64,000 nt of DNA from Garcia nutans (lineage: Eukaryota > Streptophyta > Magnoliopsida > Malpighiales > Euphorbiaceae): NCBI GenBank assembly GCA_947685225.1, contig CANTUV010000032.1, forward strand, positions 26,233,501-26,297,500. The letters run 5' to 3'. Positions 35,461 through 48,649 of this stretch are shown here, piece after piece. The stretch's first letter is position 1, and each line of letters opens with the position of its first letter. A program made the position numbers and the translations under genes. The notes under the pieces were generated by a model that saw nothing but the letters and a program-made list of their open reading frames with translations, made no database searches and was not told the origin of the DNA.

Positions 35461-36575
35461 GTTTTTAAAAAATTAATTAACTTACTTTATCGTCCCTAAA
35501 GTTTAAATTTTATATCGATTGTCTCTAAAGTTAAGAATTTTGTAATAAAGTCGTCCTCGATTCAAATATCATCATCTCCGTCAATGACACTACGTTAACT
35601 TTTAAAATAAATTCATTATAAATTTTATTCGTCGTCCCAGAAGAATTCTCTTAATTTCACTAGTCGTTCTTAAAAAATATTTTAATTTCTTCCGTCATCC
35701 TTAAATAATCTCTTCATTTTAATTTTAAAAATTTAATTATTTTTTACATTTAAATGATAATTTTGAATATTTTTTTATTTTTATTTTTTGTAAAATAATA
35801 TTTAATTATTATTATTATAATTCAACTGTAAAAAAATAAATTTTTCAAAATTTTTTAATTTTAAAAATAGTATAATTATTAATATAATAAGTTTTATTTA
35901 ATTAGTAAATAAAACTACTTTATATTTAATAATTATTATTGTTACAAATAATTTTAAAAAATAAAAAATATTACAAAAATAATTATGCTATTTTTAAAAT
36001 TATAAAATTTTGAATAATTCAATTTTTTAAAGTTGAATTATAATAATAATTATTAAATATTATTTTATAAAAAAATAAAAATAGAATAATAATTATTATT
36101 ATTATTTAAATATAAAAAAAATTATTTAAAATTATCATTTAAATATAAAAAATAAATATTTAAAATTTTTTAAAATTTTTTAAATTAATTAATATGTGAT
36201 TTGTTTAGGTAGTTAGATATTTATTTTTAAAATGAGAAATCTAATGATAGAGTCATTGTACTAATATAGATTATATATAATTTTAAATTAATTTTTAAAA
36301 AATAATAAATAAAATTAAAAGATTATCTTAAAGATGAGGGGTAAAATTAAAAAAATTTTTAAGAATGACTGATAAAATTAAAAGAATTTTTTAACAATGA
36401 CGAATAAAATTTATAATAAATTTATTTTAAGAGCTGATATAATATTATTAATGAAAATGATGACGTTTTATATTGAGAATAATTTTATTATAAAATTTAT
36501 AATTTCATGAATAATTAATATAAAATTTAAATTTTAAAAATAATAAAGTAAATTAATTAATTTTTCATATAATAT
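35461..36575. mobile_element. foldback/MITE-like element with about 270-bp inverted arms
   Basis: The left arm (35461 to about 35730) and the reverse complement of the right arm (about 36315-36575) align over their length, sharing TTAATTAA-TTACTTTAT, AATTTATTATAAATTTTATTCGTC-like and TTAATTTTAyCnGTCnTTCTTAAAAA blocks in the same order. The centre is AT-rich without coding potential. A non-autonomous Mutator-like or foldback element is likely; exact ends and TSD are not resolved. Confidence 0.65.
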
Positions 36576-37004
36576 ATATGTAAATTAGTCTATTAACAGG
36601 GAAGATAATGGCTGTCATTGTTTGTGGATTACGTCAGCAATCACAAAATGAGATGAAAGTGGAAACGTGGTCAACAACAAAATAGCCCACGTGGAAAGTT
36701 GTTTCAATTATTTGATTTTTGGACAACTTAAAAGATTAAAATCTTAGGCCGAATCACAAATCCAACTGGGCTTTGCCTGCTTTACACTCGCTCTATTTAA
36801 AGAAAATAATATTATTTTTATATTTTTAAATAAAAAAAACAATAGAATATTTATTTTAACTATCTTAAATTATATTTTTCTCATTTTTGTGGCCAATAAC
36901 AAAAATTAGTTATCAACTCATCCTCCACAGATGCGGTTGAATTTCTTTTTTTTTTTTTATAAATCACCCTCTAATTGCTAAAACTTAGCATAAATTGCTT
37001 TTAT
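36576..37004. other. intergenic stretch with G-box motifs
   Basis: GGATTACGTCAGC (about 36628), AAACGTGGTC and CCCACGTGGAAAG (about 36688) resemble bZIP/G-box sites. No ORF follows, so promoter function is not supported. Confidence 0.3.
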
Positions 37005-37021
37005 AAGTCAAGGCTATTATT

Positions 37022-37112
37022 ATTATTATTTTTTTTTGGGCGGGGAGGTGTCGAACCCAGATTCCGTGGGATTTCGGTCATGAGCTCAGCCGCTCGGCTA
37101 AAGATTCTTGAC
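37022..37112 (-). mobile_element. tRNA-derived SINE, copy 1
   Basis: On the minus strand: a pol III A box (TAGCCGAGCGG, plus 37084-37100) and B box (GGGTTCGACACC, plus 37047-37058), then an A-rich tail (T-run on plus). Flanked by perfect 17-bp copies AAGTCAAGGCTATTATT at 37005-37021 and 37113-37129. Confidence 0.65.
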
Positions 37113-37129
37113 AAGTCAAGGCTATTATT

Positions 37130-37252
37130 TTTTTTTATTTATTTTTTTTCAAAAAGGTTGAAACTCCCGAAAATATATTTTTTGGAGGTTCGAACCCGCG
37201 ACCTTTCCCTAGTGGAGTGGATCGCTAGCCCGCTGGACTAACCCCAGCGGGT
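37130..37252 (-). mobile_element. tRNA-derived SINE, copy 2
   Basis: Minus strand: A box TAGTCCAGCGGGCTAG (plus 37225-37240) and B box GGGTTCGAACC (plus 37187-37197), then a tail rich in A. Flanked by the second target copy (37113-37129) and a third, AATCAAGGCTATTATT (37253-37268). It differs in sequence from copy 1, so this is not a simple duplication. Confidence 0.65.
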
Positions 37253-37261
37253 AATCAAGGC

Positions 37262-37292
<31 letters not shown>
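37262..37292. repeat. ATT microsatellite
   Basis: About ten ATT units, continuing the SINE target-site sequence. Confidence 0.9.
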
Positions 37293-37293
<1 letters not shown>

Positions 37294-38467
37294 GATGTAG
37301 TCTCCATTCTTAAAAATTTAATTAATAAATCTATAATACTTCATTAAATCAACTATATAATCCTTCCCTTAATTTAAATATAAATTGTTATTTAATTTCT
37401 ACTCCTTCTATTTCATTTTAATTATCTCATAAGAATAATACTCACAGACCAAAAAAATAATGAGCCATTATAAATTTTATAAATATTTTTTTATAATTTA
37501 ACTAAATATCCTTATCATATTTCTTATCTCACTTATTTCTTTCATTAATTAATAGAGGTAATATTAATTTTTTTTAATTAATACTCTCTTAAATTTTTAA
37601 AAAAGAAAATTATACTTTATACCATACTTTTTAACTTTTTTTTAAATATCCTACATTTTTTATATACATTTGATATATTAAGTGTATATTCAATATATAC
37701 CTTTAAAAATGGAGTATATCTTTAATATATCAAATATATACTAAAGATATACCCCTAAAAAAAGAGTATTTTTAAAATTAAAAGTTAAAAAAATGATATT
37801 TTTAAAATTAAAATTGAAAATAGGGTATTTTTAAAAATATTTTTATTTTTTAGAGTATTTTTTTTAAAAAAAAACTTCTTTTTAAAAGCTACACTTAAAT
37901 TGAAATAAAAAGAGTACAATTGATATGTAATTCATGATTAATAAATTATGTGCTTAAGCTCAAAAACTTTTGAGTAATAAAGACTTTAATGAAAATGAAA
38001 AATGGTTAGTAGAATAAAATAGAGTATTATGATGAACATTGAAATAACTAGAAAACCAAACAACTCTTATTTCTACACTTTATAAGGAAATTATAAAGTT
38101 GATATATTTTACTTAAGCACTATGTCAATAACTCTTTCAAATTCTTATGAAGAATGAAAAAGTTGATATCACAAGACTATACATGCTGATATTTTTTATA
38201 TAAATTATAATTATACTGATGTAAAGCGAGTTATAAAGTAGAATTTATGCTAATCAAACCTTTTTTTCTTTTAAGAAATGCTAATTGGTAGTTAGTAATG
38301 TGACAAGAGCATCTTATTAATTAGCTTTTAATAAGTTATTAATAACTTTAATTACTTGCTTTATAATTAAAAAAAGGACACAATAGGATGGACGTGTCAT
38401 ATATATATATATATATATATTATCGATGCTAAATACTTTTTATAACTGCCAGGAAATCCTACCTTTC

Positions 38468-38499
<32 letters not shown>

Positions 38500-39564
38500 T
38501 AGTGATGCTTAATTAGACAAATATATATTTATAATCAAAGGTCTTTTGGGGGAACCTCCCTACATTGAAATCTCCCCTAGATGGCTTTTAGGATTTAACT
38601 ATAAGGTGGCTCTGGCTCACATACTTTTTATTTAATCTTCTTTTCTTAAAAAGTTTTGAAATAAATAATCCACTAACTAATGACATTCTTTTTCTTTTAA
38701 TGTTCTTTTGAGAAGCTCTTTCTTTTAATTTGTTTCATAAAAAGTTGGCAAGCAATGCTTTAAAAATAATTAATTCCTTTAATTATTGATAAAGGATACA
38801 GATATAGGTAGAGATCACCAATCCGGTTAGATTCTAGTTAGTAAAATAAAGAATATAAAAAGCTTCATTATAAAAAAAATTATCTTAAATTTTAACTCTT
38901 CCAGATTGTGATTCAATATTTAAAATTAAAATTTTCATTGTTTACCTTAAAATTTTAAGTAAATTAAAAAATTTTAAATTATTCCATAACAGTTAAAATT
39001 ATTTTTTTACTAAATAATTCATACTAAATATAATAAGTAATTAGATTCTTTTATATTTATATAATTTAAAAATATATCATTTATTTTATTCAGTTTTTAG
39101 TTTTTAGTTTTATCAAATATCATTTTACATTTCATAAGAAAATTTTAATTTCTACAATTTAATATATAAATTATCAAAATTTTATAATATTAATTGTGAT
39201 AAAAGTAAATTCAATTTTTACTATGATCACCATAAGGAAAATGGACTCTTACATTTTTTTTATAGAAACTTCAGATTTTTTATTTTAATTAAAATTAAAT
39301 GGGAAAAAACATACCCGTGGAGGCAAACTACCCAAAATAACCGACCTAAAAAGCACTCCACGGTTATGTAAAAAAATCCCAGAACCTCATTACAACCAAA
39401 AAGAAAACAAGAAAAAAAAAAACCAATATAACAGTCATTCAATTTCGGAGAACCAAAACAAGGAGATTTAACAGAGTTAAAGAAATTTTTATGGAGATGA
39501 ATATGGGGTGACATGAAGAGATATGGTATAAAAGAAAATTTTATGTTAAGATTTAAAATCTAAT
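37293..39564. other. AT-rich intergenic DNA
   Basis: No gene seen. (AT)11 at 38399-38420 and a T-rich tract at about 38470-38500. Confidence 0.6.
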
Positions 39565-40213
39565 TGTTTATACCCAAAATTAAAAAATTTTGGTGGTTAA
39601 AGAACATGGCTAAAAATATGAAAGTTAATGAAAGTTATAGAGAAGAATATGAGGTGACTTGAAGACATGGGCTTTTTAACTTCCAACTCCACAATAGTTC
39701 TTCCTATTTTATAGAGAACACAACTCTATAATCTCATAAAAATAAAAATGAGTTTATAGAGTCTAAAAATTAGGAGTCACTTCCAATAAAAATATATAAA
39801 GAGCAACAAAAAGAAGAAAGAGAGACTAATAATTCACCAGAGAAAACATTTAGCCAAATTAGCAATTGTAGCAATTTTTAGACTTTAGCCTAGCTTTAGC
39901 TTTAATTTCCAAGTTCTCTTAATTTCAACCCATTTAGTCAATAGCTTTTCTTCTTAGAATGTGCCCAAATTAGTTTTACTATAATCATTTTCTTCATCAA
40001 AGTTTCATTTACATTGCTTTAGAATTCAAACGATTTGTTTATCAAAGAGTTTGAGAACTTTATTTTAATTGTGGTCCTTTAAAAAAACTATACAATTGTT
40101 TGATTAGAAGTCAAGATAATTCCATTTATTTAAAGTATAATCGCCTCTGGCATGCCCACACCAATCTAAATCAAAAGGCCAAATGAGTTTCTCATCATCT
40201 TTTAAGGGAAACA
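39565..40213 (+). mobile_element. left LTR of 3.1-kb element
   Basis: Shares TAATCGCCTCT, TTAGCCTAGCTTTAGCTTTAA and AAATTTTGGTGGTTAAAGAA blocks in order with 42037-42667. Confidence 0.75.
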
Positions 40214-40256
40214 AATTGGCATGCACAGTGGGACCATTTAATAGTGATTGAGTGTG

Positions 40257-40380
40257 ATTCATTCTACAGTGATGCTGGAGACTCATTCTATAGTAATGCC
40301 ACAAACTTATTTTACAATAATATTGTGGACTCATTCTACAATGATGCGCAGATACATGGAACTCATTCTATAGTGATAGA
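40257..40380. repeat. degenerate tandem repeat ACTCATTCTACAGTGATGC
   Basis: Four to five imperfect units of ACTCATTCTAyAGTGATG just inside the left LTR of the 3.1-kb element. No coding meaning is seen. Confidence 0.6.
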
Positions 40381-42036
40381 AAAAGTTACAACATGCAATA
40401 TTTAGAAGAAGAAACAAGTGGGTTCTAGAGATTGTCTTTGTAATAGCAGGGCAAAAGAGAAATACTATTGTGTTTTATAGATTCAACACCAATTTTCATA
40501 GGAAATGTGATGAATTTCAATAGGTGAAATTTTTTTAACACCATTATAATTATTGATGATATGGAAAAAAAAACTTTTTGAAAAAGTGATGAGGGATATA
40601 GGGGAACTACAAAGACTGATGTAGAAGCATCATGAGGCAATAATGCAAACTTGGGATAAAGGCATCTATCTCCTTTCCCAATACGAGAAACAATCCACTA
40701 GGTAGAAGAACCCTACAAGTTAAACTAAAGGCACTAGGCCTGTCGAGCAAAACTTTAATGAGCTCAAAGGGCATTCCACAGCCCAAGAGTCTTGTGAAAA
40801 TGCACTATCCACAAGTGCAAATTGAAAAAAAAAAGATATTCCTCCGTATAAAAGAGAAGAAATTGATGACTTCTACAAGAATATATGCAATAATGACCAT
40901 CAAAATTGCGAGCTAGCTTTACCTTCTAATATTTTTTGCTTCACTAATATTCAAAATTAATCTAATTATTATAATGTTAAAAATTTTATGCAGGTCAACA
41001 TCTCAAGTGGCATTGCATTAGCAAGCAATAGAATTTCATAACCCCTTCTGCTGAAGAAAAATTCTCTAATATCTGTTGAAATTGATACAGTAAGGAGAAA
41101 ACCTATAAAATATGGGTCTGGCCTAAAGCATATTGGCTGCCCTAAGATCCACGAATCAACCCTATTGAAATTCAAGACCAAAAAAGAAAAGCAAAGTCAA
41201 TAAAATTTTGTTATCAAATTTAGGTGCCTAAAAAATATTTGAAGAATAAAGTAGTAATGCCTAAAAATGAATTTTGCCAAATTAGAGTTCCAAAAGAATA
41301 TTTGCCTAAAAGAAATGGTGGGACATGCCCTAAGAAAATTTTATTTCTACTATATAAAAAAAAAGTCCATCACAATAAAAAAAAAATTAAATTTGTGGTG
41401 CCTTTTTCAAGTTTCCCCAAACAACAAAAGGCATAGGCTTCGACAAAAGAAAATTCTACACCCTTTAACCACAACTAGAAAAGAAGACTCTTATGGTGCG
41501 AAAAGAAGGCAAAAAAAATATGAAGTTTAATTTAAGGAGAAAATAAAATTTTAGGAGAAATTATTGAAAAAAAATGAGCACCTTGAGCATGTAGAAAGCT
41601 TAAAAGATACGGGAAAGAAATATATAATTGAAGTTTAGAAATTTGGGGGGTCTCTTTAGTAAATTGTGTTATATGCACCAGTAAATTTTATTTATTTTGT
41701 GAAAATTGTATTAAAATTATTTCAATGGTTGTTTTATATTTTAAGAGAGAGTTAGCTTTTTGGGCCACTTTTGTAAATATTAATAAAAAAAAGTAGGCCT
41801 ACTGCCCACTTTCTATCTTAAAAAAAAAGAGTTAATATATAATGAAATGACCTATAAAAATCCTACAGAGAGGCTGTGAAAGAATTCTATAACGGCTATG
41901 AAAAGCTTTTTCTTGAAGAATATGAAGAAAATAAGTAATTTGTGAACAATTACAGACTCTGTGAAAGCTAAAAAAAATAATAAATTTTTTACAATACAAT
42001 TTGGCTTTATAAGCCAAATATATACGGGGGGACATT

Positions 42037-42667
42037 TATTTATGCCCAAAATTAATAAATTTTGGTGGTTAAAGAAAGTGTCTAAAAATATGAACGTTAT
42101 GGAGAAGAATATATAGAGTAACTTGAAGACATAGGCTTTCTTAAATTCCAACTTCACAATAGTTCTTCTTATTGTTTAGGGAGCACAACTCCATAATCTT
42201 ATAAAAGTAAAAAATGGGCTTGTGGAGCTTAAAAATTAGGAGCTACTTCTAAGGAAAATATATAAAAAGGCAAGAAAAAGAAGAAAGAGAGATCAATAAT
42301 TCTAGAAAACGCTTAACCAAATTAGTAATTGTAGCAATTTTTACACTTTAGCCTAGCTTTAGCTTTAATTTCTAAGTTCTCTTAATTTTGGTCCATTCAG
42401 TCAGTAGTTTTTCTTCTTACATTGTGCCCAAATTAGATCTATTGTAATCATTTTTATCATCTAAATTTCGTTTACATTGTTGTGGAATTCAAATGATTTA
42501 TTTACAAAGGTATTTGAGAATTTTATTTTCTTCGTGAAAATTGCAAAATTATTTGATTAAAAATTAAAATAATTTTATTTATTTAAGGTATAATCGCCTC
42601 TAGTGCCTTCACCAGTCCAAATCAAAAGTCAAAATGAGTTTTTTTTTTCATATTTTTTAGGGGAACA
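42037..42667 (+). mobile_element. right LTR of 3.1-kb element
   Basis: Direct repeat of 39565-40213, preceded by the ACGGGGGGACA polypurine tract. Confidence 0.75.
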
Positions 42668-44518
42668 CTAGCATTTAAATATTTTATTCTTAATGAAATA
42701 GAAAGTGTTTATATTTTTATTTTTTTGAATTTATTTTAAATTTTTTATTTTAACATGAAAGTTATAATTAAGACCATTCCGGGGCCAAATCAATCTAGCT
42801 CCGTGCCAGTGAATCTATTTGCTTGTTGATCTAATCTTGCAAATAATTCTTATTGAAAATTTTGCTAAAATACCATATAAAAATAATTATTTTATCAGGA
42901 ATAAAATTATATAAATACACACGCGCACACCCACCCAGACACTTTTTCCTAGCTAAAGTGTGAATATACATGTGGCAAAGACAAATTTTTCCTAGTCTAA
43001 TTATAGGGAGCTTTTCTCTTAAAAGTTTGAAATCTCGAATAATAATGGGTGGAATTGAAGGAATTTATTGAAAATGGGGACTCATTCTCTCAAATGCAGA
43101 GATAAATTCAGTTAAAAAATGCATAGATAAATTAAGAAGTGTATTTAAGTAATTTTTCCAGATAAAACATTTAGTCTATATATATATATATATCCTTGAT
43201 TATTATTATATATATGTTATAAAATAATGTTTCATTATATCCTAATTGATTTTCTCAAAATAATTTGAAAAAGATATATTTTTGTATTATTCTTAATTTA
43301 AGTGTAAAACATATATATATATATACACACACACATTGTATACAAGAAGAATGTTAAATTCCAAATGTCATTTGAGGATAAAAATTTTAATTATTTAAGT
43401 TTAAATAAGTGGCCGAACCAAGAGGGGGTCTTAGAGGATAATAGACTTTTTTTTTTATTAACAATAGACCCTTTTGGTTCATATATACATATACACGTAT
43501 ATATTTGTGTGTGTGTATATATATATATAATGTATATATTAAAAATAAAAAAGTAACTATTTTTCATTTTATTTTTACTTAGAAAGTTTCATGCCTAATT
43601 TAAATATGAATAAAATTACTAATAATGGATCTAGCTAAATAAATTAAATTCTTAAAAAAATCCTTTTTATTTTGCTAGACTTTCATTATTTACAAATTAT
43701 CTTATTTTTTTTGTACAAAAATAATTACTAGTAATAAAATTGAATTGAATTGTATTTTTCTAAAGTTTAAATATCTAAATAAAAATTATTTATAAATAAA
43801 TATTAATTAATAAAATTATATCTTGAGCTAAATATCAGTGTTTTATTTATATTTATTATATCATATAAATTTATTCAAAATAATTAATTTAAATTTTTTT
43901 TAAAATATTTCAAACATATATAAAAATTATTTAAAAACAATATATATAGTGTAATTTATAAAAATAGCATTTTCTATAATTTTTTTATTTTAAAAATTTT
44001 ACCATCCTTAGCTGAATTTTAATTTCGCCATTGATTTAAACTACTCATAAATAGTATAATAATATATTGTCTAAATTTAATATACATATATATTATTTTA
44101 ACATAAATATATTTCACTATATAAATGAATTTAGTCTCATATTAAAATTTATCTTATGTACATATATATCTATTTTATTAAAAAAAATAAAAATTTACAT
44201 GAATAGAAATTAAATAAGAATTTTCTAAAAATGGCACACAAATCAAGGATTTATAATTGTAAATGAAAGCAACAAAATCAAGGATTGGATAAATGTTGCT
44301 ATAGAATTCCGTACTTCAGAATTACAAACCCAGAGAGACTGTAACTAGTCAAAGGCTCCAGATTTTTAAAAAAAATTTAAATTAAATAAAAAATAGAATA
44401 AACGTGCAAGAGAGAAAGAGGGCACGTGCATCATTGGTAAATGTGTTGGGCTGTAGAGGCAAATGTTGCCTGGTTGACTGGAAACGTTTGGGTCTTAAGT
44501 AGAGCTGAGCGTCTAAAG
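42668..44518. other. AT-rich intergenic DNA with AT/GT microsatellites
   Basis: Tracts of AT/AC/GT repeats near 43180-43200, 43310-43335 and 43500-43530. No gene recognised. Confidence 0.55.
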
Positions 44519-46290
44519 TATCCGAACTAATTCAAATATTTAGAGTGAAATATTTAAAATTCAAAAGATTCATTATTTTTTAAATTGTATTCCAACTAAA
44601 TTATACTAATATTTTAATATAAAACAATTTAAATATTAGTCTGAACTAAAATTTAAACCAAATTGAATATGACCAAACCAAACTAAATAACTAAGATAAT
44701 AATTAATTTCTTATTAATAATATAAAATTAAATTATATTTTATTGATATATTATTTAATATTTAATATTTTTAAAATGTATTAGAATTATTTTATTAATT
44801 TATATTATGTCATGTTATATATTTATTTTAAAATTTCTAGTTTTATAAATTATGCTTTATATATATACATTAATTATATTTTATCACTAATCAAACTAAT
44901 TCTATAACTAAATATAATTTATTAACATATTAATATAAATAATTGCTATCATTTTACTAGTATCAATAATAATAATTCATACTAATTATAGTAATTTGTA
45001 TTTGATAAAGTAATTTAATATAATATATCAGTAGTTTTTGAATAATAATAAATATAAATATTAATAATAATTAATACTTATCAGTAATGATAGTAAATAC
45101 AAATAATATGATATAATTTTTTATGAATATAAATAATAAAAATTAGCAAATAAATAATTGTGAATAAATTTGAGAAGAACATGAACATTATAATTACAAT
45201 GAATATATTTGTACATATATATAATACGATAATTATGTATTAGTAGTAAATAAAAATTATATAATAATTAATATAGATTAAAAATTAATTGGTTAATAAT
45301 AATTATTCACAAATTATGTGTTAAAATATATCTATAATTGATTAATTTAAATTATTAAGATATTTAAATTTAAAGTTATTTTATTTATTATTTATTATTT
45401 TATTATATTTAATTATGTAAAATCTAATATTATATAATAACTAAAGTAATTACTTAATTTAACTATAAAATAAATATAAATATAATAAATAATTAAATAA
45501 ATATAATTAAGTGATTATTTTACTAATTTAATATATAGTATGACATCATTATATATATTTAAATATAACAAACACTATAAATATTTAAATTTATATTTAT
45601 TCTTTTATATATTAAACATCAAACAAGTTAAAACTATATAAATTTACTTTGTATCATAAATAGATTTGATTTTTTTATTTGTACGTGGTTTTATTATATA
45701 TATATATATATATTCATTTTTCTCGTGAGTTTTAATTTGACACTTTATTTATAATTTTTAAATAAGTTTATATTATTTAGTTATAATTGGATGAACATAA
45801 GTCTCTTCGATATATATTCCGGCGAAAATAAATAAATAAATAAACAAGTGAGTATATTAATAAGTAAATAAATAAATAAATTGAAATTGGCATATTAATT
45901 AAATAATTTATTATTATTATTAAAATAAATTTCAGGATGAATGTAATTAAATTTTTAATTTTATATAATTGTGAATTTATTTATTTATTTAAGATTGTGA
46001 AGTTATTTAACTATGCTAATTCAATAAAATATAAATAGTTTGTAGTATATTATTAATTATTATTCTATTATTTAAATTAAAAAAAATAATTATAAATTTT
46101 TATATTTATTTAAAATTAAAATCAAATCAAATATTCAAATAAATTAAATTGATTTTTTAAAAAAATTTTTAGACAGATATCTTAATATTTAGTTCACTTT
46201 AAATTATTTTAAAATATTTAAATTTAATTTAATTATAAAAATTGTTAAATATATTAATCGAATCGGCCAATGCTCGTCCTGTTACCCAAA
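44519..46290. mobile_element. possible hAT-like non-autonomous element
   Basis: An AT-rich block bounded by GTCTAAAG at 44511-44518 and again at 46291-46298, a possible 8-bp TSD. Just outside or inside the ends are GCTGAGCG and, inverted, CGAGCATTGG, reminiscent of hAT termini (GGTGAGCAT-type). No transposase. The match of termini to TSD is imperfect, so this is tentative. Confidence 0.25.
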
Positions 46291-46870
46291 GTCTAAAGGA
46301 AGGAGCATGGATCAGTGGCTCCCACTCTCTGCGCGTGGCTATTGCTACTAAACGACATCGCCTCCCTTCTCCTTATTTTATTTTAATTTTTTTTTAACTC
46401 AAAATACTATCACTGGCACTGCCAGGATCTGCTTCAGTTTTTGTTTCTCAATCCTTTCAAGTCCCCAAACACAGTATCTGCTGCTGTGTAAGACACTTTC
46501 GTTGCTACTTATAATCTGCTATCTTTATTATTGTTCTTTTATTTTTTTTAAAAAGAAATTTATAAAGAGTTTCAAAATTTTTGGCGTTATTTGTCTAATT
46601 TTCTATGCTTATCCATTTTTCATAGAGAAAATAAAATTCAAATGTGAATTTATTATCTAATAAAAAATTATATTTTAGCTAAACAATATTTACGAGTGCA
46701 ACTTATTTAAAGAGTTGTAATATGGTTTTATTTAAATCTCAATGAATTATAATATGTTGTAAAATAATTTATATTTTCTTAATTGTAATTTTCATGACTC
46801 TACTCAACTAAATATAAGAAATATTTGAATTAGACTAGTATAATTCAATTATGAATATCAGTGGAGTCGG
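46291..46870. other. higher-GC intergenic patch
   Basis: 46262-46500 is less AT-rich than its surroundings, with CCTCCCTTCTCC and CTGCTGCTGTGTAAG. It could be a relic 5' exon, but no ORF supports that. Confidence 0.3.
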
Positions 46871-47137
46871 TTCGGAGGCACTCACTCTAATCTTTGCCAA
46901 AGTTGCAAAAGAGAGGAGGAGTCCACGATTCATGTCTTTAAAATTTGTTCTTTTCCAAGAAAAAATTTGGATTTTGGTTCCTTTACCTATGCACAAGAAA
47001 GTTTCTTCAATGATTCTCTCAATATTTCTGAATGGGTAACCATGAATCTCTCTTGCAAGCACAACACTCGTTATCGGGAGCGTCTAGTCCATCAACGCTT
47101 AATGATTAATGGGATCTCAATACTGTTAGGTTATTGA
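46871..47137 (+). pseudogene. LINE reverse-transcriptase zinc-binding (zf-RVT) remnant
   Basis: An 88-codon open frame ending at TGA reads HSNLCQSCKREEESTIHVFK and then C..P..N, FF..SL, SEWV and NLSCKHN. The C-x2-C ... EST-H-V ... C pattern followed by a W motif is that of the zinc-binding region downstream of plant L1 LINE RTs. RT itself is not found upstream, so this is a short 3' fragment. A different frame over the same bases carries an ATG-initiated ORF that has no motif. Confidence 0.55.
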
Positions 47138-48649
47138 CTTCAAAAATCTAATAGAAAAAGACATGAGAAATAGAGTTGTCATCAGATAATATATTTTAAA
47201 ATTTTTTTATTTATTGTTATTTAAAAACTATGAAAAAATTATTGAATTATCGAATATATTAAAATATATTATGTCATTCTTATAATTTTTTTAAAAAAAT
47301 CAAAAATGTTAAAATTGTATGATTTTTAAAATATATTTTTGAATTGTTTAATATAAAAATATACAGTATTGCTAAATTTATGATTATTAATATTAATTTT
47401 AAAATACAAATTAAAAATAATTAAAGATAATAAATATGTATGATAAATTTATTAATTTAATATATATATATATATTGTAAAAATTTAAAATATATATATA
47501 TATATTACTTACGCTGATAAAGATTAAATTTTTAGCCCATTTTTACTTACGCTGTATTTTATATAAAAGTTAGTTTGATTGATAAAAAAATATTTACTAT
47601 TTTTTATTAACCAAAATGTAATTTTTGGAAGTTAACATTTAAGAGGTAATTTTTAAATATATAATTGAATATTGCAGGCCTATTGAAAGTGTTTAGACTT
47701 CATGTTCAGAAAAATGACTCAATCTTTAAACAGATTGAGAGTACATTTGACCAGCTAAAAAAACCTGTATAAAAAATTTACTTTTTTGAAGGTCAGAAAA
47801 GAAAAAAGGATGAAAAGCGGTATTGTACAGTTGTTTTTTTTTTTTTTTTTTAAAAATGTTCTAAATCGTCGACTAACTTTTTTTTTTTTTTAAAAAAAAG
47901 GATTATTGTATGCTCTGTGTTGCAACTTTTAGATTTTTTTTTTTGTATTTGAATTTATTTTAACACTTCTATTTGTAATTCCAAACAAATATTAAAGTAA
48001 ACAATATTAATTTAACATTGTTTAATACATGCTGTTAAAATTAACAATTAATAACAAATGCGTATCTATAACAGTAAATTAATAATGTTATTATATATAT
48101 ATATATCTATATATTATCAGCATCTTGATGGCATTTCAGTTTTAGAAATTTTATGTATCATATGGTAGTGCTACTATTTTTTTTTTATTAGTGTCAAAGT
48201 TGTTATTTAGCAAACGAAGAAGTTATTTAATTATAGTATTACTTGTTAGACATAAATAATTTAATATGCTGATAAATCTAATAATATATGACTTAAATGC
48301 AGAAAAATATATAAGAATTAGAATTATCCCCCGTTAATGCAATTTGCTTTTATTAACTTCCAATAAAACTTTATCAATTTAGCTTTGGTGCTTCTAATTT
48401 CAGGGTATTTTTAGAATCGATGATGTATTTTTTTGTGAATAAAATCATAGACTTAGGATTCTTACCAATTTAATGCTATTTATAATGCTTTCCATCAAAA
48501 AATATTATTGAAAAGACATGTCTATAAATAAATGGAAAGGCATATCCATATTGAATGGATACATTTGAGGAGACATGTCCACATTGAAGGAATACAGTGA
48601 TATAATCAAGATTTAGATGAAGGATGGATGAAATTTAAAAGCAAAAAAA
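47138..48649. other. AT-rich intergenic DNA
   Basis: No gene seen; T-runs at 47835-47850 and 47878-47890, TA tracts at 47460-47505 and 48085-48115. Confidence 0.55.

Larger units (their letters stand above)
39565..42667 (+). mobile_element. 3.1-kb non-autonomous LTR element
   Basis: Direct repeats 39565-40213 (649 bp) and 42037-42667 (631 bp) are clearly homologous along their length, with ends TGTT (left copy; the right copy has TATT) and AACA. A PBS-like TGGCATGCACAGTGGGACC starts at 40217 and a G-rich polypurine tract at 42025-42033 precedes the right LTR. The 1.8-kb interior has no recognisable gag or pol. Candidate TSD is CTAAT/CTAGC (3 of 5 match), so the insertion is old. Divergence between the LTRs is substantial. 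Confidence 0.75.

Noticed and set aside
36600..36800. Promoter with G-box (CCACGTGG) and ACGTCA motifs
   Set aside because: No gene downstream on either strand within the AT-rich region; motifs alone are not enough.
37022..37252. Genuine tRNA genes
   Set aside because: A and B boxes exist but no full acceptor stem or cloverleaf; flanking target duplications and A-rich tails fit SINEs.
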